NCBI RefSeq assembly: GCF_031877795.1
Contig: NC_133934.1
Coordinates: 26,601,716 to 26,665,715 of the forward strand
Direction: 5' to 3'
DNA from: Strix aluco
Taxonomy: Eukaryota; Chordata; Aves; Strigiformes; Strigidae
Length of the DNA: 64,000 bases
Within the stretch, counting starts at the first letter, position 1, and each line of letters begins with the position of its first letter. Below, in pieces: positions 23,640-36,600 of the stretch. The translations under genes and the position numbers were made by a program. The notes beneath the pieces were generated by a model. The model had not been told where the DNA came from and ran no database searches. It saw only the letters and a program-made list of their open reading frames with translations.

Positions 23640-26600
23640 CCATATAAGAGCTAGCTGATTTAAAGCTAGCTCAGGAGTTTCTAACTAAACTGTAGGGGCT
23701 GTAGTTTAAGTGTCCTTCCAAAGTCTTCTGTTCCGTTTGTATATCTCTGTATTTAGCGATTTCATTAAGAAAAAAATGGCTCAAAATCAATCAAGCATGT
23801 TAGCAGTCAGAACTCTATGTGACAACTCTAGTGCTGAGTGGAATGTTTAATTTAATTCCGTCTGTCCTGGACTCTTCTTCTTTCATTTGTCTCTCATGCT
23901 TAGATCCAGTAATCTTCTGAGGAAGATTAAATCCAGAGATGATGAATGACTATGATTATAGTAACAGAAAAATAACTATTTATGCACTTGTCTGAGTAAC
24001 TCTGCAGGCTTAACGTGAAGGCAGCAGGGTGACTTTATATTTACTGAGGACAATGATGCTGTAAAAACACTGTTTGAGATCTGTGTGCTACAGAGGCCTT
24101 TGAGGAATGAGCTGACAGATTTTTTTGTTGTACCATCTCTTAGCAGAGAGATCACCTGTCCCCTCTTGTATTGAGTCATTGCGGTGTTAAAATGAGAAGA
24201 AATATAAGCTATCTCCTGTGGTGCCTTCACTGTGCTTTCTTCCATCAGCAGGATTACAGAACTGAAGATGAAGTGTGATGGGATCTTGGGGTGTTGAGGT
24301 CCCAATGGTGCAGAAAGGTAGGAGATGACCTTAGCTACCCCAAGAAATCTGTTTCTGTTTGTGGAAATTGCAGCCTGAGGATTCAGGCTAAACCCAAAAG
24401 GGTCATCCTGGACAGTAAAGACATCTTGAAATAGAGAAGTGGGTTTTTGCATGTTTCAGGAATTCAGGTGTTACATTGTAAGTTACCTACATGTTTCATC
24501 CTCTGACTAACAAAGCTTTGTTCTCTGACCCTGCCAGAAGTATGGGAAGTGTCTGAGAATTGTTTCTCAAGAAGTGAAGGAGTGTAGCAAGAACTCCTGA
24601 TTGTGCATTTCTGTCCCAATTTGAGAAGCGTAAGACCTGTGATGTTAGGAGATGGGAGAAGGAGAGCATGGGATGAGAGGGCATTCCTTTCATTCTGTTT
24701 ATAAAACTGGGAAGAATCCATCTTTTCTTACAAACTTCTGTTACTCATTGACGAAAAGAATACATTGACTCTTGTTTTCATTCTTAAAATCTTTTAGTTG
24801 ATGACAGAATGTGGGACCAAAGGTGGCCTCTGGAGTTTGTGTGCAACCACCACTTTTGTACTTGCAGGCAAGGTGAGTAACCTAGAGCTCAATTAAAGGA
24901 GCAGAGGAAGCTGAACATCTCTTCTCACTGATTCTGAAGTCCACTAGAAAAGAGAAATCTCTCTTCTTTGTTAGAGACAAGTCCAGCTGTGTGGAAAGGA
25001 CAAGAGGTAGCAGAGTAGTTTATCTCCTTTGTGTTGTGCAACTTAGAGCTTCATTGTCTCCAGATACCTTTTAAGAACTCCTTTCTGCAAGGTGGCAGTG
25101 AACAATACTGGTTTTACGTTGCTTGCAGTAAGGAATAACTTGAGATTGAAAGTATCCAGCTTGGGTTTGTTCTTACATGTTTCTTTCTAAATACTTTTTG
25201 GGCATTTGATTCCTAGTCTGTAGTCCACAGACCACTGAAGGTCTGCAAGGCCAGGAATACATGGCAGTTGTTCCCTTGGGGTGCAGGGACTGACCTTGCA
25301 GCAGGCTAGTGGTGAACTAAATGATGCCATCCTTGGTCATGCAGGGTCCTGTGTTGCTTTGGCTGGCCATGACAGTGCTGCATCTCCAGGTGTAGTTCTA
25401 GCCATTGTGTTTGAGAAGACAATTAGGGGTATCTGCAGCAGGACAAAATCCACATATAACTGTTCAGGGAGGGATGTCAGTTGTTGAGGAGCATACCAGG
25501 GTGGAGTATGTGGTCTGTGCTTAATTCCAGAGGCAGTTTTTGCAGAGAACTCTTATGCCTTGGTCTGTTCTTGGGCACTAGATATCAATCTAGTGAACAT
25601 CCAGAAGACATAGATCAAGATTAAAAGAATGGCAGCTACAGTTTTAAAGAGGATTTTTCATTCTAGTTCCTGAAAATATTTATTTAAAAAGTGATTCAGT
25701 ACTATCTTCTAAGTAACCCACCTAGAATTATGGATTTTTCTAGGGAGCCAGTATTGTTGTTTGCTTCCTCTGCCATTCTGAGCATTTATCTTTACCAGGT
25801 TCTGTGTCTTATGACGTTCATACAGCTACTCACAACAAATTTTCGCTTCTGTTGCAAAGGAACTTGAAACGGATTTTTATATACCATTATTTTTATTCAT
25901 ATCACTCTTCACTGAAGAATATTTTATCTATGGTGTTGGGAGTTGCTGGGGACTGCACTCCACAAAGTCTGTTCTGCATTACCCTTTGGTTTGAAGAATG
26001 CATTGGTTTTGGTTACTCTGAATGCAGTGACAGAGCTGGCAAAGGAAGAATGTTGGAGCACAGAATAACATGGTTTTAAAGATTGCTTAAACGTAACCCA
26101 GATTATTGTAGGCACAGTGTCTCAGTGAATAAAATAGGTAAATTGGGATTCACTAGGTATTTGCTTGCTATGTGTCACCACTAACGGATAACTGATCAAT
26201 AGTGCTCTTAAATACTGTATAATAACACTGTATTTTCTTTTTGTTTGCTTGTGAATTCTCCATTAGCATGCTTAAGAACATGTTAGCAGGAAATTATTGA
26301 GCCAATATTATGTGAACAAATAAAGAATGATACTGTGATTAATGCATGCATCTGTATGGTTCTGTTGTTAGTGTGCCATAGGTAAGTAATAGATCTGGCT
26401 CTTTTCATTCTGTATTTTCAGTTCTAGCTGAACACTACCAAGCTGCTCACTGTATTTCAGTGGCAGGAGTGCCTTTTGTTAGTGTTTCACTGTAACAAAA
26501 ATGGACTCTAACTAGAAAGTTAGATAAATGTTAGTGTCATCTGGAGTAGCCTCCAGAGGTTAGAAAAACCCTTCACAGATAAAGCATTTTGCTAGAATGT

Positions 26601-29600
26601 GTAGTCTATGTTCACTGGTGATGAAAGTGATGATGTGACCTCTGTAGGGCCAAAGCTGGTTAGAGGAAGGCAGCAGACACATCTGTGTTGCAAAATAATG
26701 CTACATGGCTTTTGCAAAAGGAGGGTAAGGAAAGAGGGGAAAAACTAGCTAAAAATGAGGTAAAAGATGTGAAATTACCAAGAGTCTTGTTTATCAGCAC
26801 CTGTGAGTTAGTTCACTAGAGCATGTTCTTGCTGTTTCATAGCTACTTCCATTTCACATCCTATTCACTGGCCAGCCTGTGTCCAGGGGTGGACTGCAGC
26901 ATGTCAAATGCAGCTCCCACCCTGGGGCTGTATCGCAGCAGCAGGTCTGTTCTGGGGTAGGGGCTCAGTCAGGACAAGGGTGCTAGCTTATCCCGAGTCA
27001 TGATGGTGTGTCCAAGCTTGCACCAGCTTGTGAGTGAAAGGCGGGACCCTGAGAAGCCACTGCCACTACCTACTGGTGAACTAGTCCCACCTCATCCCTC
27101 TGCTCATTTCCCAAAGGTGTCTGGTGGCCCTTAGTATGAAGATTATCACGTATATGATTTGGAAGGTTGGCTTCCACTGGGCCACTTTATAGTTATAAAT
27201 TCCTTCTGGCACCCAAGTATATTCAAATAATTTTCTGCCAGCTCACCTGCTTTCTTGCAGGAAGTTGATAGATATGCTTCTGACATAGTTTAGAGCTGTT
27301 TAAATGTATTGTTGTGTCCTGCATGTTATGTCCACTTTTGTTCAGCATGTTAATGCACAAGGTGACTGCCAGTAAGATATCTGTGGTGAGTAAAACTTGT
27401 GTTGCTTTTATTCTAGTGTTTTTAGCACAGCTGGATACAGAATGGTGATCATGACACAATCTCTTTCCTCACATCTAAAGAATGGGAATTTTTCATAATG
27501 ACTTAACACTAACATCACAAACCCAAGGGTAAACTGGCCCCTCACACCCTTGCACTGAACCAGTAGAGTAGTGCAAGTGAGCCCAGGGGTCTGGTGTTCA
27601 GATATGGGCAAAACTTAATCACCTCCAGGTGGGCTGCCTTAGTTCTGCTTTTGAATGCCATGTTCACTACCCTGCAGAGGTTGTTTGAACTGTAACAAAG
27701 AGCATTTCTCAATGTCATGGTTCAAAGTGGAGTGAGCTGGACAAGTGCTTATTTGGCACAGCTCCACTGAGCATGAATTCTCAGCAGTGCTTCAAGCCAG
27801 CAAGTTTTGAGTCATTAGGAGCATTACAGTGGGACCCTCCGTTCCTGAGGCCTCATCAGCAAACCAGCCTGGAGGTCCTGCCTCAGGGGAGAGGAGGAGA
27901 GGTGAAGGGTGGTGGTGTGAATGAGTCCAGGACCCAGGTGTCTCTGCTGTAAAAGTCAGCACGTTGCAAAAAGCTCCTCCTGTGGAGATGGTTCCTCACC
28001 TAAATTCTGAGACCTCTAGGGGTCATACAAGTGCTGTTCAGTTGCTGGGGTGCTTCAAGGTAGTGCTTGTAGGCAATTTTTAATTTTTTTTTTTTTAAAA
28101 AAAAACAAAACGGAAAACTGCTCTTAACCCTAAATGTTGTGTTTTCTCCAAGGTGCCACAAGTGATGTAGACTTGCTGTCTCGTTAGCATGGTTGTTGCT
28201 GCTAATCTTTTACTGAGGTCTAGGTAAATGAAGAATTGTGTCCCATGGGCCAGTGGAAAGACTGCTCTTCTTCCCCAGAATCCATGCTTTAATTTACACT
28301 GTGATCCAGGGGCTAATAGTCCTACGAACAGAGCTGATTTGAGGTAGTCTGTTAGTCCTCAAAGTACTGCAGATTGAAGGCTTCGTGAGCAGTGGGGACT
28401 GCTTCTACATCTGGTCAGAACAGTCTGGTACGTTGCTGAGACCAAGAGAAAATGCCTGCTGAAGGCATTGGGTGCTATGGCAGGAGGAACTTGATCACTC
28501 AGCCAGGTCAGCAGAGATCTGTGAACTTAAGATTTCTGACCAAGTGGCCTGGAAAAGCAAAGGCTCTGTGCAAATGGATTTCTTCTATTGATCTTGCTCT
28601 TCTCTGAGTTCCTCAGCCCTTTTCCTCCTCTAGTCCTTGTATTCTGTTATGCCCCAGATTATGACCATACTCATTATATGAAACAACTTTAGCATCATGG
28701 TACTGTTGCCTTTGCCCCACAAATGTGTCTCCTTGAGTTCAGTAGTCACAGATGTTGCCTGGATAGGCCAACATCCCTGACATGGAAGAAAGAGGGAACA
28801 TTTGCTCTTACTATTACTTCACAACTAATCTTGTACTCTGCTCACTGCAAACACACATTAGTGTGAAAGGGGGTCCTCTCTATGCACGAGACTGTCTCCA
28901 CAGCCAGCTGACCTGAAGAGGGGGAAATCATGGCAGTTCTAGAGATGGCTTTCACTGCAAAAGGTAGACACATTGGTAAATGCAATTTGTAACACTTTTG
29001 GAGAAGGCAGAAGAAACAGTGTTCTGGCTGGTTCATTGTTGTAATCCAAGCCTGCACTTGTTCCCAGAGATGATGGTCACTCTCAAAATGCCAACTTAAA
29101 CTTCCACTGTTGCATCAGATTGCAGTCCTCTGGATGATTCCTGGACTGTGGAGACTGTGCAACTCTTATGAGGTAACAGATGTAATAGGGCTGTGCTGGA
29201 GGTTATTTGGTCCAGTTCAGGTGACCCACAGCACTTAAATTGCAGCCTGGTCCTTGCCTATGCTCTAACCTTCCTCCAGGACACTGTTTCCATTGCACCT
29301 GGTTCTGCTCCTCTGGAGCCCAGCTAGGCAAGTGATTCCTTCCCCTTCTTTCTTCATCCCGGAGAGACTCACACCTGTGTGTGGCAGACAGGAGGAGACA
29401 ATGTTGCTGAAAAGGCACAATGGCTTCAGACACTACCAGACTCTGTCATTGATCTGGATGTATTTGCTTGTATGATGATAGGGTCGGCTTGGGGAGCAGG
29501 ACTTCATCTTTGTGCAGCAGCAAAACATATGTCATGTTCATTTCCACTGCGCTGCAGCTGTGACTGTTACATTGCTATTTTGTAGCATGTATTTTCTTTA

Positions 29601-32445
29601 AAACCTAAAAACCACAAAGATAATTATTAACCAGATTTGTATGAGTATTGGCTTAAATCCATTAAATACATCAAGCCCTGCCTGTAGTGAAGGAGCATGG
29701 GACACTTACTGATTTCAGAAATTCCTGTCTGTGCAGGACATCTGAAAGGTTACAAGTGGTGAACTCAAAAGAAAGAAGTCTTACAGGGTTGCAGTGGGAC
29801 CTAAAATTGCAGATTTTACACATGGATGATGGGGCTTTATCACAGACTGGAGAGAAACAATGGGCAGATTTGCAGTGGTTTGGCATCTAGTTTCAATGAG
29901 ATGCTTTAGGTTATTAAAAATGAGGCACTGAAATATCATTATAGCTCTGGGCCATGGTCCTCCTGCTGATAGTCTTGCTGGGATTGAGGCCTACTGTTGT
30001 GGCTTGCCTAGCAGCAAGCAAGCACCCTGTGTTTTTCTTGCAGGATGTGTGAATAAATTGCTCTCGATGGGGAGGAATACAAGATAGAACAGAGTGATAC
30101 AGGGGTTTTTTTATTGCTTGGTATGTTTAGTGGGGAAGCTTAGCTAGGACAGTGTGTATTATTAGTGATTTCTCTATTACTTCTACTTAATGACTGTATT
30201 TTATTTTTGTCAAAATTGAGCATTTCTTGAAAAGTTTAGAGATGACACTTGTAGAAATAGAGCACAGTGCTAGAATAGCTGCTTTGGCTAAGCTCTGGAT
30301 CCTGCCTAGGCTTCTGGCACCTGTGGGTGCTTCATGTCCTGGGAACAGGATGACTGCTTTGGAGGTGTCCCCAAGGTGTGTTGGGCTTACCTACAGCTCT
30401 GCAGTTCTCATGTCTTGACCTTCAGGTGCACCCAGGTGTTATTGCTGGATAAACAGGCAATTTGAATTACAGAGATAAAGATTTCTCTTAAAATTAATTA
30501 AATCTGCAGGGAAAAGGAATAGAGAATTACTTTAATCCAGGTAGGGCTGGGGGGAGGAGTAGTGGGGGGTATGCTCAACAACAGAATTCATTACTCTTTA
30601 CCTGGTACATGAGCATCCCCTCTTTTTATCACTCCTATGCATTATGCTGTCTCACTGCAAGTAATATCTCTCCAGAGACTGACTTTATAACAAGTAATTC
30701 ACCTAACTGCATGCTATTGAGAGAAAAGGGTTTCATTCTGGTACTGAGCTAGAAGTTCCAAGGTTCACTGCAAAACTGGGTGAAAAAGTATCTTATCAGG
30801 GATCTATACAGTCACTTGTAATTTGCTCTTGTTCCCTTAAATACCATCCAACAACTCTAGATCCCACATGAAATAAGTGGGTTCAGTTTTATGACATCAG
30901 CCTCTAACAGCTATGTGATGTTTTGCAAACCTCCTCCTGTGGGAAGAGCAATGCTACTTCCTTTCGCTGCAGTCAGTGGCTGTAGCACAGCCTAGATTCT
31001 CTCTTGGATTTTCTGCTTCAACCTTGCTGAGTTAGATGCCAGAGGTTTATTATATGCTTTCTATCTGGGTTAAATTTTTTGCCCTCTGAATCTACTAATT
31101 GCCGTTTGTAAATTTTTCCGGTGGTAAAGGTCACAAAGATAACTTGGCCCCTATAACTTAACCTCTTGGTGCACCTCAGGTTATGAAAGGCAGTGTTGAA
31201 GTCTGCTGATTAAATTAATTGCTCTTCTGAGGTTTCATCATAAAGAAAGACTATTTTGCCTTTGTAGTTCACTTCCATCCAATTTTTGTATGACATCTCA
31301 GACTTGGGTTAGGAACCTCTAATTTTATTCACTGGAGTGCAATCAGATGGTAGAAACAGCTTTGCCAGATGTAAACCTAAACCTGAACTATAGTTGCACA
31401 GGTGCCTTCCCCTGCTTCATGAGCCTGGAAACTATGCTGTTACTTTTGTGTTTTCCTCTACCCTTTCTGCCTTTGCTAGGAACATCTCCAGACTGATGAC
31501 ATTGGAGCAAAGCCAGAGAATAAGACAATGGTGTGGTGGTGCCTAGAGCTACACCAGCCAGCACTGAGTGTCCACTCTACCCCTGCAGAAAACTTGCTCA
31601 TGAAAGTGGGTGTTTGTGAGGGTCAGGTTTGCTTTTCAAAGCCCACCTGTGTACAAATAGGGGATCCAGTGCCCCAAACCAACCTGTTCCTGTTTGAGGG
31701 AACCAGAAGCAGTTGGCACCAGGGTATCCTCATAGGAAACTGGGGTCAGTGTGCTCCTTCCATCTGGCACTCCTGGTTTAGCCTTTGCTCCCTTGCACTG
31801 AAATACATGGGGCTGTCTCTGCTGCTCTTCCTGGAAGTCACAGTGGCAGAGTCCAGAAGCGCAGGTAGAGCTGAGTTAATCTCAAATCCTGCAGAATGCC
31901 CTTTTGTGTGAGCTGTTGGGAGCATGTGTATGGTGAGGATGTACAGAAGCAGCTGTTTGCCTCTGTCCTTTCTTCATGCTGTTTGCTTCAGCTCATCTTT
32001 GCCAAGGTGGTCCTACTGTGTTTTATCACTGGGGACAGCATTGCAAAGGTGGCATTGCAGCTTTTCTGGAGCTCTTGCAGGATAGTTGGTTGTGGTGGTG
32101 TTCTAGAGACTTTAAGTTTAGAAAGCTTTCCAGAGGAGCTGTAGCAGAGAAGACCACTACCTGCAGAGGCAATCAGCCCAGGAATGTGTGCAAGCCTCAG
32201 CTATCTCTTCTTTATGCTCCTGGGTACCTACAGACTGGCATTGCAGCCTTGCCTTTCTTGTCAGGAGCATCTCCAAGGCAGCTGTAGCAAAGCCACCATG
32301 CTACCTGTAAAACGTAGCTTATGAGTTTAAAACTAGGCAGTGAAGTACATTTATGGCTATAAAAATCATGAGGCAAGATGCAATCCATTACATTAGAGTC
32401 CTGAAATGCTTATGAGGGTTCATCAAAAATAAGTAACAATGTGAA
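23640..32445. other. Intergenic, between CR1 copies A and B
   Basis: About 8.8 kb of CHRNA9-RBM47 spacer. No gene, RNA or mobile element could be supported. A T-run then A-run lies at about 28087-28106. Open frames are short and lack family resemblance. Confidence 0.45.
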
Positions 32446-32450
32446 TTTTT

Positions 32451-33630
32451 TCATAGAATCATAGAATTGCATGGGTTGAAAGGGACCTTAAAGATCATCT
32501 AGTTCCAACTGCCCTGTCATGGTCAGGGACACCTTCCAACTAGATCAGGTTGCTCAAAGTCCCATCCAACCTGGCCTGGAACATGTCCAGGGAGGGGGCA
32601 GCCACCACGTCTCTGGGCAACCTGTTCCAGTGTCTCGTCACCCTCACAGTAAAGAATATCTTCCTTACACCTAACCTAAATCTATCCCCTTTCAGTTTAA
32701 AGCCATTACCCCTTGTCCTATCACTACAAGCCCTTGTCAAAAGTCCCTCCCCATCTTTCCTGTAGCCCTCTTTAAGTACTGGAAGGCTGCTGTAAGGTGT
32801 CCCCAGAGCCTTCTCTTCTCCAGGCTGAACAACCCCAACTCTCTCAGCCTGCCCTTATAGGGGAGGTGCTCCAGCCCCCTGATCATCTTTGTGGCCTCCT
32901 CTGGACTCACTCCAACAGGTCCTTATGCTGGGGGCCCCAGAGCTGGACACAGTACTGCAGGTGGGCTCTCATGAGAGCAGAGCAGAGTGGGAGAATCACT
33001 TCCCTTGACCTGCTGGCCACGCTTCTCTTGATGCAGCCCAGGATACAGTTGGCTTTCTGGGCTGCAGACACACGTTGCTGGGTCTTGTTGAGCTTCTTGT
33101 CAACCAGCACTCCCAAATCCTCCTCCTCAGGGCTGCTCTCAATCCACTCATCGTCCAGCCTGTATTTGTGCTTGGGATTGCCCCAATCCATGTGCAAGAC
33201 TTTGCACTTGGCATTGTGGAACTTCATGGGGTTCACACGGGCCCACCTCTCAAGCATGTCCAGGTCCCTCTGGATGACATCCCTTCCCTCCAGTGTGTTG
33301 ACAGCACCACACGGCTTGGTGTTGTCAGCAAACTTGCTGAGGGTGCACTCCATCCCACTGTCCATGTCACCAACAAAGATGTTAAACAGCGCTGGTCCCA
33401 ATACTGACCCCTGAGGAACGCCACTCATCACTGCTCTCCACTGGGACATCAAGCTGTTGACTGCATCTGCAACCATCCAGCCAATTCCTTATCTACTGAG
33501 TGGTCCATCTGTCATATCCATGTCTCTCCAGTTTAGAGACAAGGATGTCATGTGGGACAGTGTCAGATGCTTTGCACAAGTCCAGATAGATGATGTCAGT
33601 TGCCCTTCCCTTATCCACCAGTGCTGTGGA
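32451..33630 (-). mobile_element. CR1 LINE, 5'-truncated copy B (antisense)
   Basis: The minus strand carries RT and C-terminal CR1 sequence, from a [22 protein letters not shown] region near 33630 to the ATTCTATG-type 3' end at 32451-32467. A frame break lies near 33480. The long remaining frame (33476-32907) shows [16 protein letters not shown], but its active-site box reads FADN instead of FADD, so the last catalytic aspartate is lost. The tail shares the pattern of copy C. Confidence 0.93.
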
Positions 33631-33699
33631 GGCTGCTTTCCTCTCTGCAAGTCCAGGCCTGTGGGGGTTATGCAGAGCCTATGAAGGAATAATGTAGGC

Positions 33700-36600
33700 T
33701 GTAACATCTGTGTCCTGTTGTACTGGGGAAAAGCTCATTTTAGCTGTCAGCCTCTTTGCTGGAATATGTTTTAGCACAGAATATGAATGCAATGATTAAA
33801 TGTACCTTAAAGCAGCTTTTCAGGCAGTGTGTGGTGGAAGCTAGGGTGGCTTTAGAAAAAAAGGGTCTCCAAACAAGATCTAACAGCAACATTCAAAATT
33901 ATTCTTAAAAAAAATGCATTTGCCTACCTTCACTTTCCAGAACATCCAGTCCTCATGTCTTCTTTTTTACTCATTTCATATAATTTTTCCTAAAGCCCAA
34001 CTCTTCACAGCTCCTCTGCTCCTTCATTTCCCAACTTGGAAATCATTTGCAGCATGTCCTTTGTGCATGATCTCAGGTAGATGAGATGCCCAACTGAAGC
34101 CAGGCCTCATTTCACCTTGTGCACAGGACAGACTGGGTACATGAGCCATACTATGCCCTGTATGTCCATTACATATGCTCCATTTCTGCTGGCTGTCAGG
34201 CTATATTCCTAACCAGTATAGTGTTCAGGCATGATCTGAATAGCCTGAATACCTATGGCAACCCCTGGCACAGAAGATGCCATCTACCTGCCAATGCAAA
34301 TCGCTTTCTGCAATAGCGTGTATGTTGTAAGCTTTAATTGTTCCTGTGGGCAGAATGTGGCTGCTATTTCTCCATATGCTAATCTTGAATTGCCTTGTGG
34401 AAAGTAGCTATTTCATCCATAACTCCTTCCTTAAAATCAATGGCAACAAATACCACCATTTCAAAAGTATTCTAGATGAGATTTTCAAGGGCACATTGCT
34501 CTAAACTGAGGTTAGTATCTCAAAAAAATGTTTTTGTTCAAGCACCAGAATGAGGGCTAAATCTTCAGAGTTGTGGAGCAGCCACTGCTGGATGGGTCAG
34601 CATGTCAGAATGAAACACTGATCATCTACCACTTTGTCTCTAAAGGTGAATGCTCCTTCCCACCTTCCCCACAATGAGACATTGTTCTTCTACGTTTCAG
34701 GCCCAGGAAAGTCATGTATAGTTTAAATGGAAGCAAATATGTGACAAAGTAAGGGGAACATACAAAGTACCTATGCAAAATAAAAAGGATGGCTGATTGA
34801 GCTGCCTTCAGTTTGATTTGAGAGAGTACTTGGCAGAGATATCTGTTGACAGGTACTAAATAAACAGAAAATAATGCTCACCTGCAGAAATCCCCTGAAC
34901 TGGAAGAGGCTGGAGGAGTGCTTGGGCACAGTAGATTAATTTGTTCTGTTCTTTTTCTTCCCTGGCTATTGACTTCTGCCGTTGCTGGAGAATAAATCTT
35001 GAGCTAAATGCATCCTGCATCAGACTCAGCACAGCTGCCCGTAAGTTCTGACTGTGTACCTGCTAAAGAGATGGAAAGATCTTCCCGGGGAATTTATGAA
35101 TTCTCTGTTAGGCTGTAAATGGTGTAGAAGCAAATAGATACCATCACTCTGCTTCTTCTACACCATTCATCTTGCACTACTTTGAAACAACATCTTCTCT
35201 CTTGACATTCCTTGTAGTAGCAAGTTAAGTAAATTCAAGCTACTTTGCAGTTTGGGCTGAGCAAGTGTAGAAATGAAAGAATTTAAAGTAGGTAGAGTTG
35301 TCTCTCTTCTGGCAAAAACCCCACATACTATGTTGGACCAGAACAGCCATTGCATGAGGCTCCTTATAGCAGGAGTGTCCAACCAAAAATCAAAATTTCA
35401 CGCGAGTGGTCACTTTGACAACAGACCACTAGCAAGCTGTCATCCAACAGCTGCCAGGGTAAGTCTTCCTACCAAGTAGGGAGATGTTGGCAGCTCGAAC
35501 TCGCAAGACCCATCCCAGGAGCAGAGGTGAGGGGCCAGGGCTGCAGTATGGGGACCAATGCTACAGCTGCCCAACGCTGCACTGCTCGCTTGACACATGC
35601 GTGGTTGTTCTGCTTGGGATGCAGCTCAAGTGGGTGCCTCTGAACAGCTTTTTGGCAGAAATCTTATAATGGCTTGCCCAGCTTTATTATTTGCTAGTTC
35701 CTGTATCAGTTCATCCTTGACACTGATCCTTCTATGTCTATTTAAACATCTATTTCTAGATTTCATCAGTTTGAGCCTCACGTTTTTGAAAAAAATGTGC
35801 TTTCTCATGCCAGTCACTAGTTGTCCAAAAGTTGCTTTCTTACTAGAAAATTGTAATCTGCTTTATTTACCCTTCAGTTAGAGATATTTGCTCATTTGGA
35901 CCTGGCTCTCATTTTTGATCAATAGATCCTATAACAGCCATCAAAAGCTTTTGTTCTGTCTGATCAAAGCAGAAAAGTAAAATGTAGAGGATCATCTCTG
36001 TTTTCCTTAGCAGTCCTTTGCTTTTTGTGGAGGAGAGCCCTGTTCCTTGTCTGTTCTCTCTTCTCCATTCTTCCAAGCCTCATCTACTATTAAATCTTAT
36101 CTTTTGGGTTGCCATTATCTTCTTGGTACAAGCAAAGCCCTAATTACACTGAATTTCTGTATTAAAAACACCAAGCAGCAGTGCCTTAGCCAGTCTGCCA
36201 TATCTGGAGTGAAGCAGCTGCTTGCATAAAGCTGCCCTTTGTTTCCCTTGTTGACCTCTTGCAGGTTTTTCCACTCTACCTTCACTTTTTTTTTCTTCCC
36301 CCTTCTGGTTTCATTAAAAGAGTAGCTTTCATCTTTTGTTTTGGGAGGTGTGTGTTCCCATGCGCACTCATGTGCTGGCCCTTTTGTACTGCTTTCACGT
36401 CAAACTTGACAGAAGTGGAAAACTTGCAGGGAACAAGACCTGAGACTTCTAAGCCCCATCTGACCCCATGACATTGTCCTGCCCATCACACCAGGGTTGT
36501 AATGTCAGGCTCCAAGGAAAAACATTCTGGGAGTGTATGTAGATACAATTTTGTCATATAATAAGTATACTCCCACCCCTTCTATTCACTATGGGATTTA

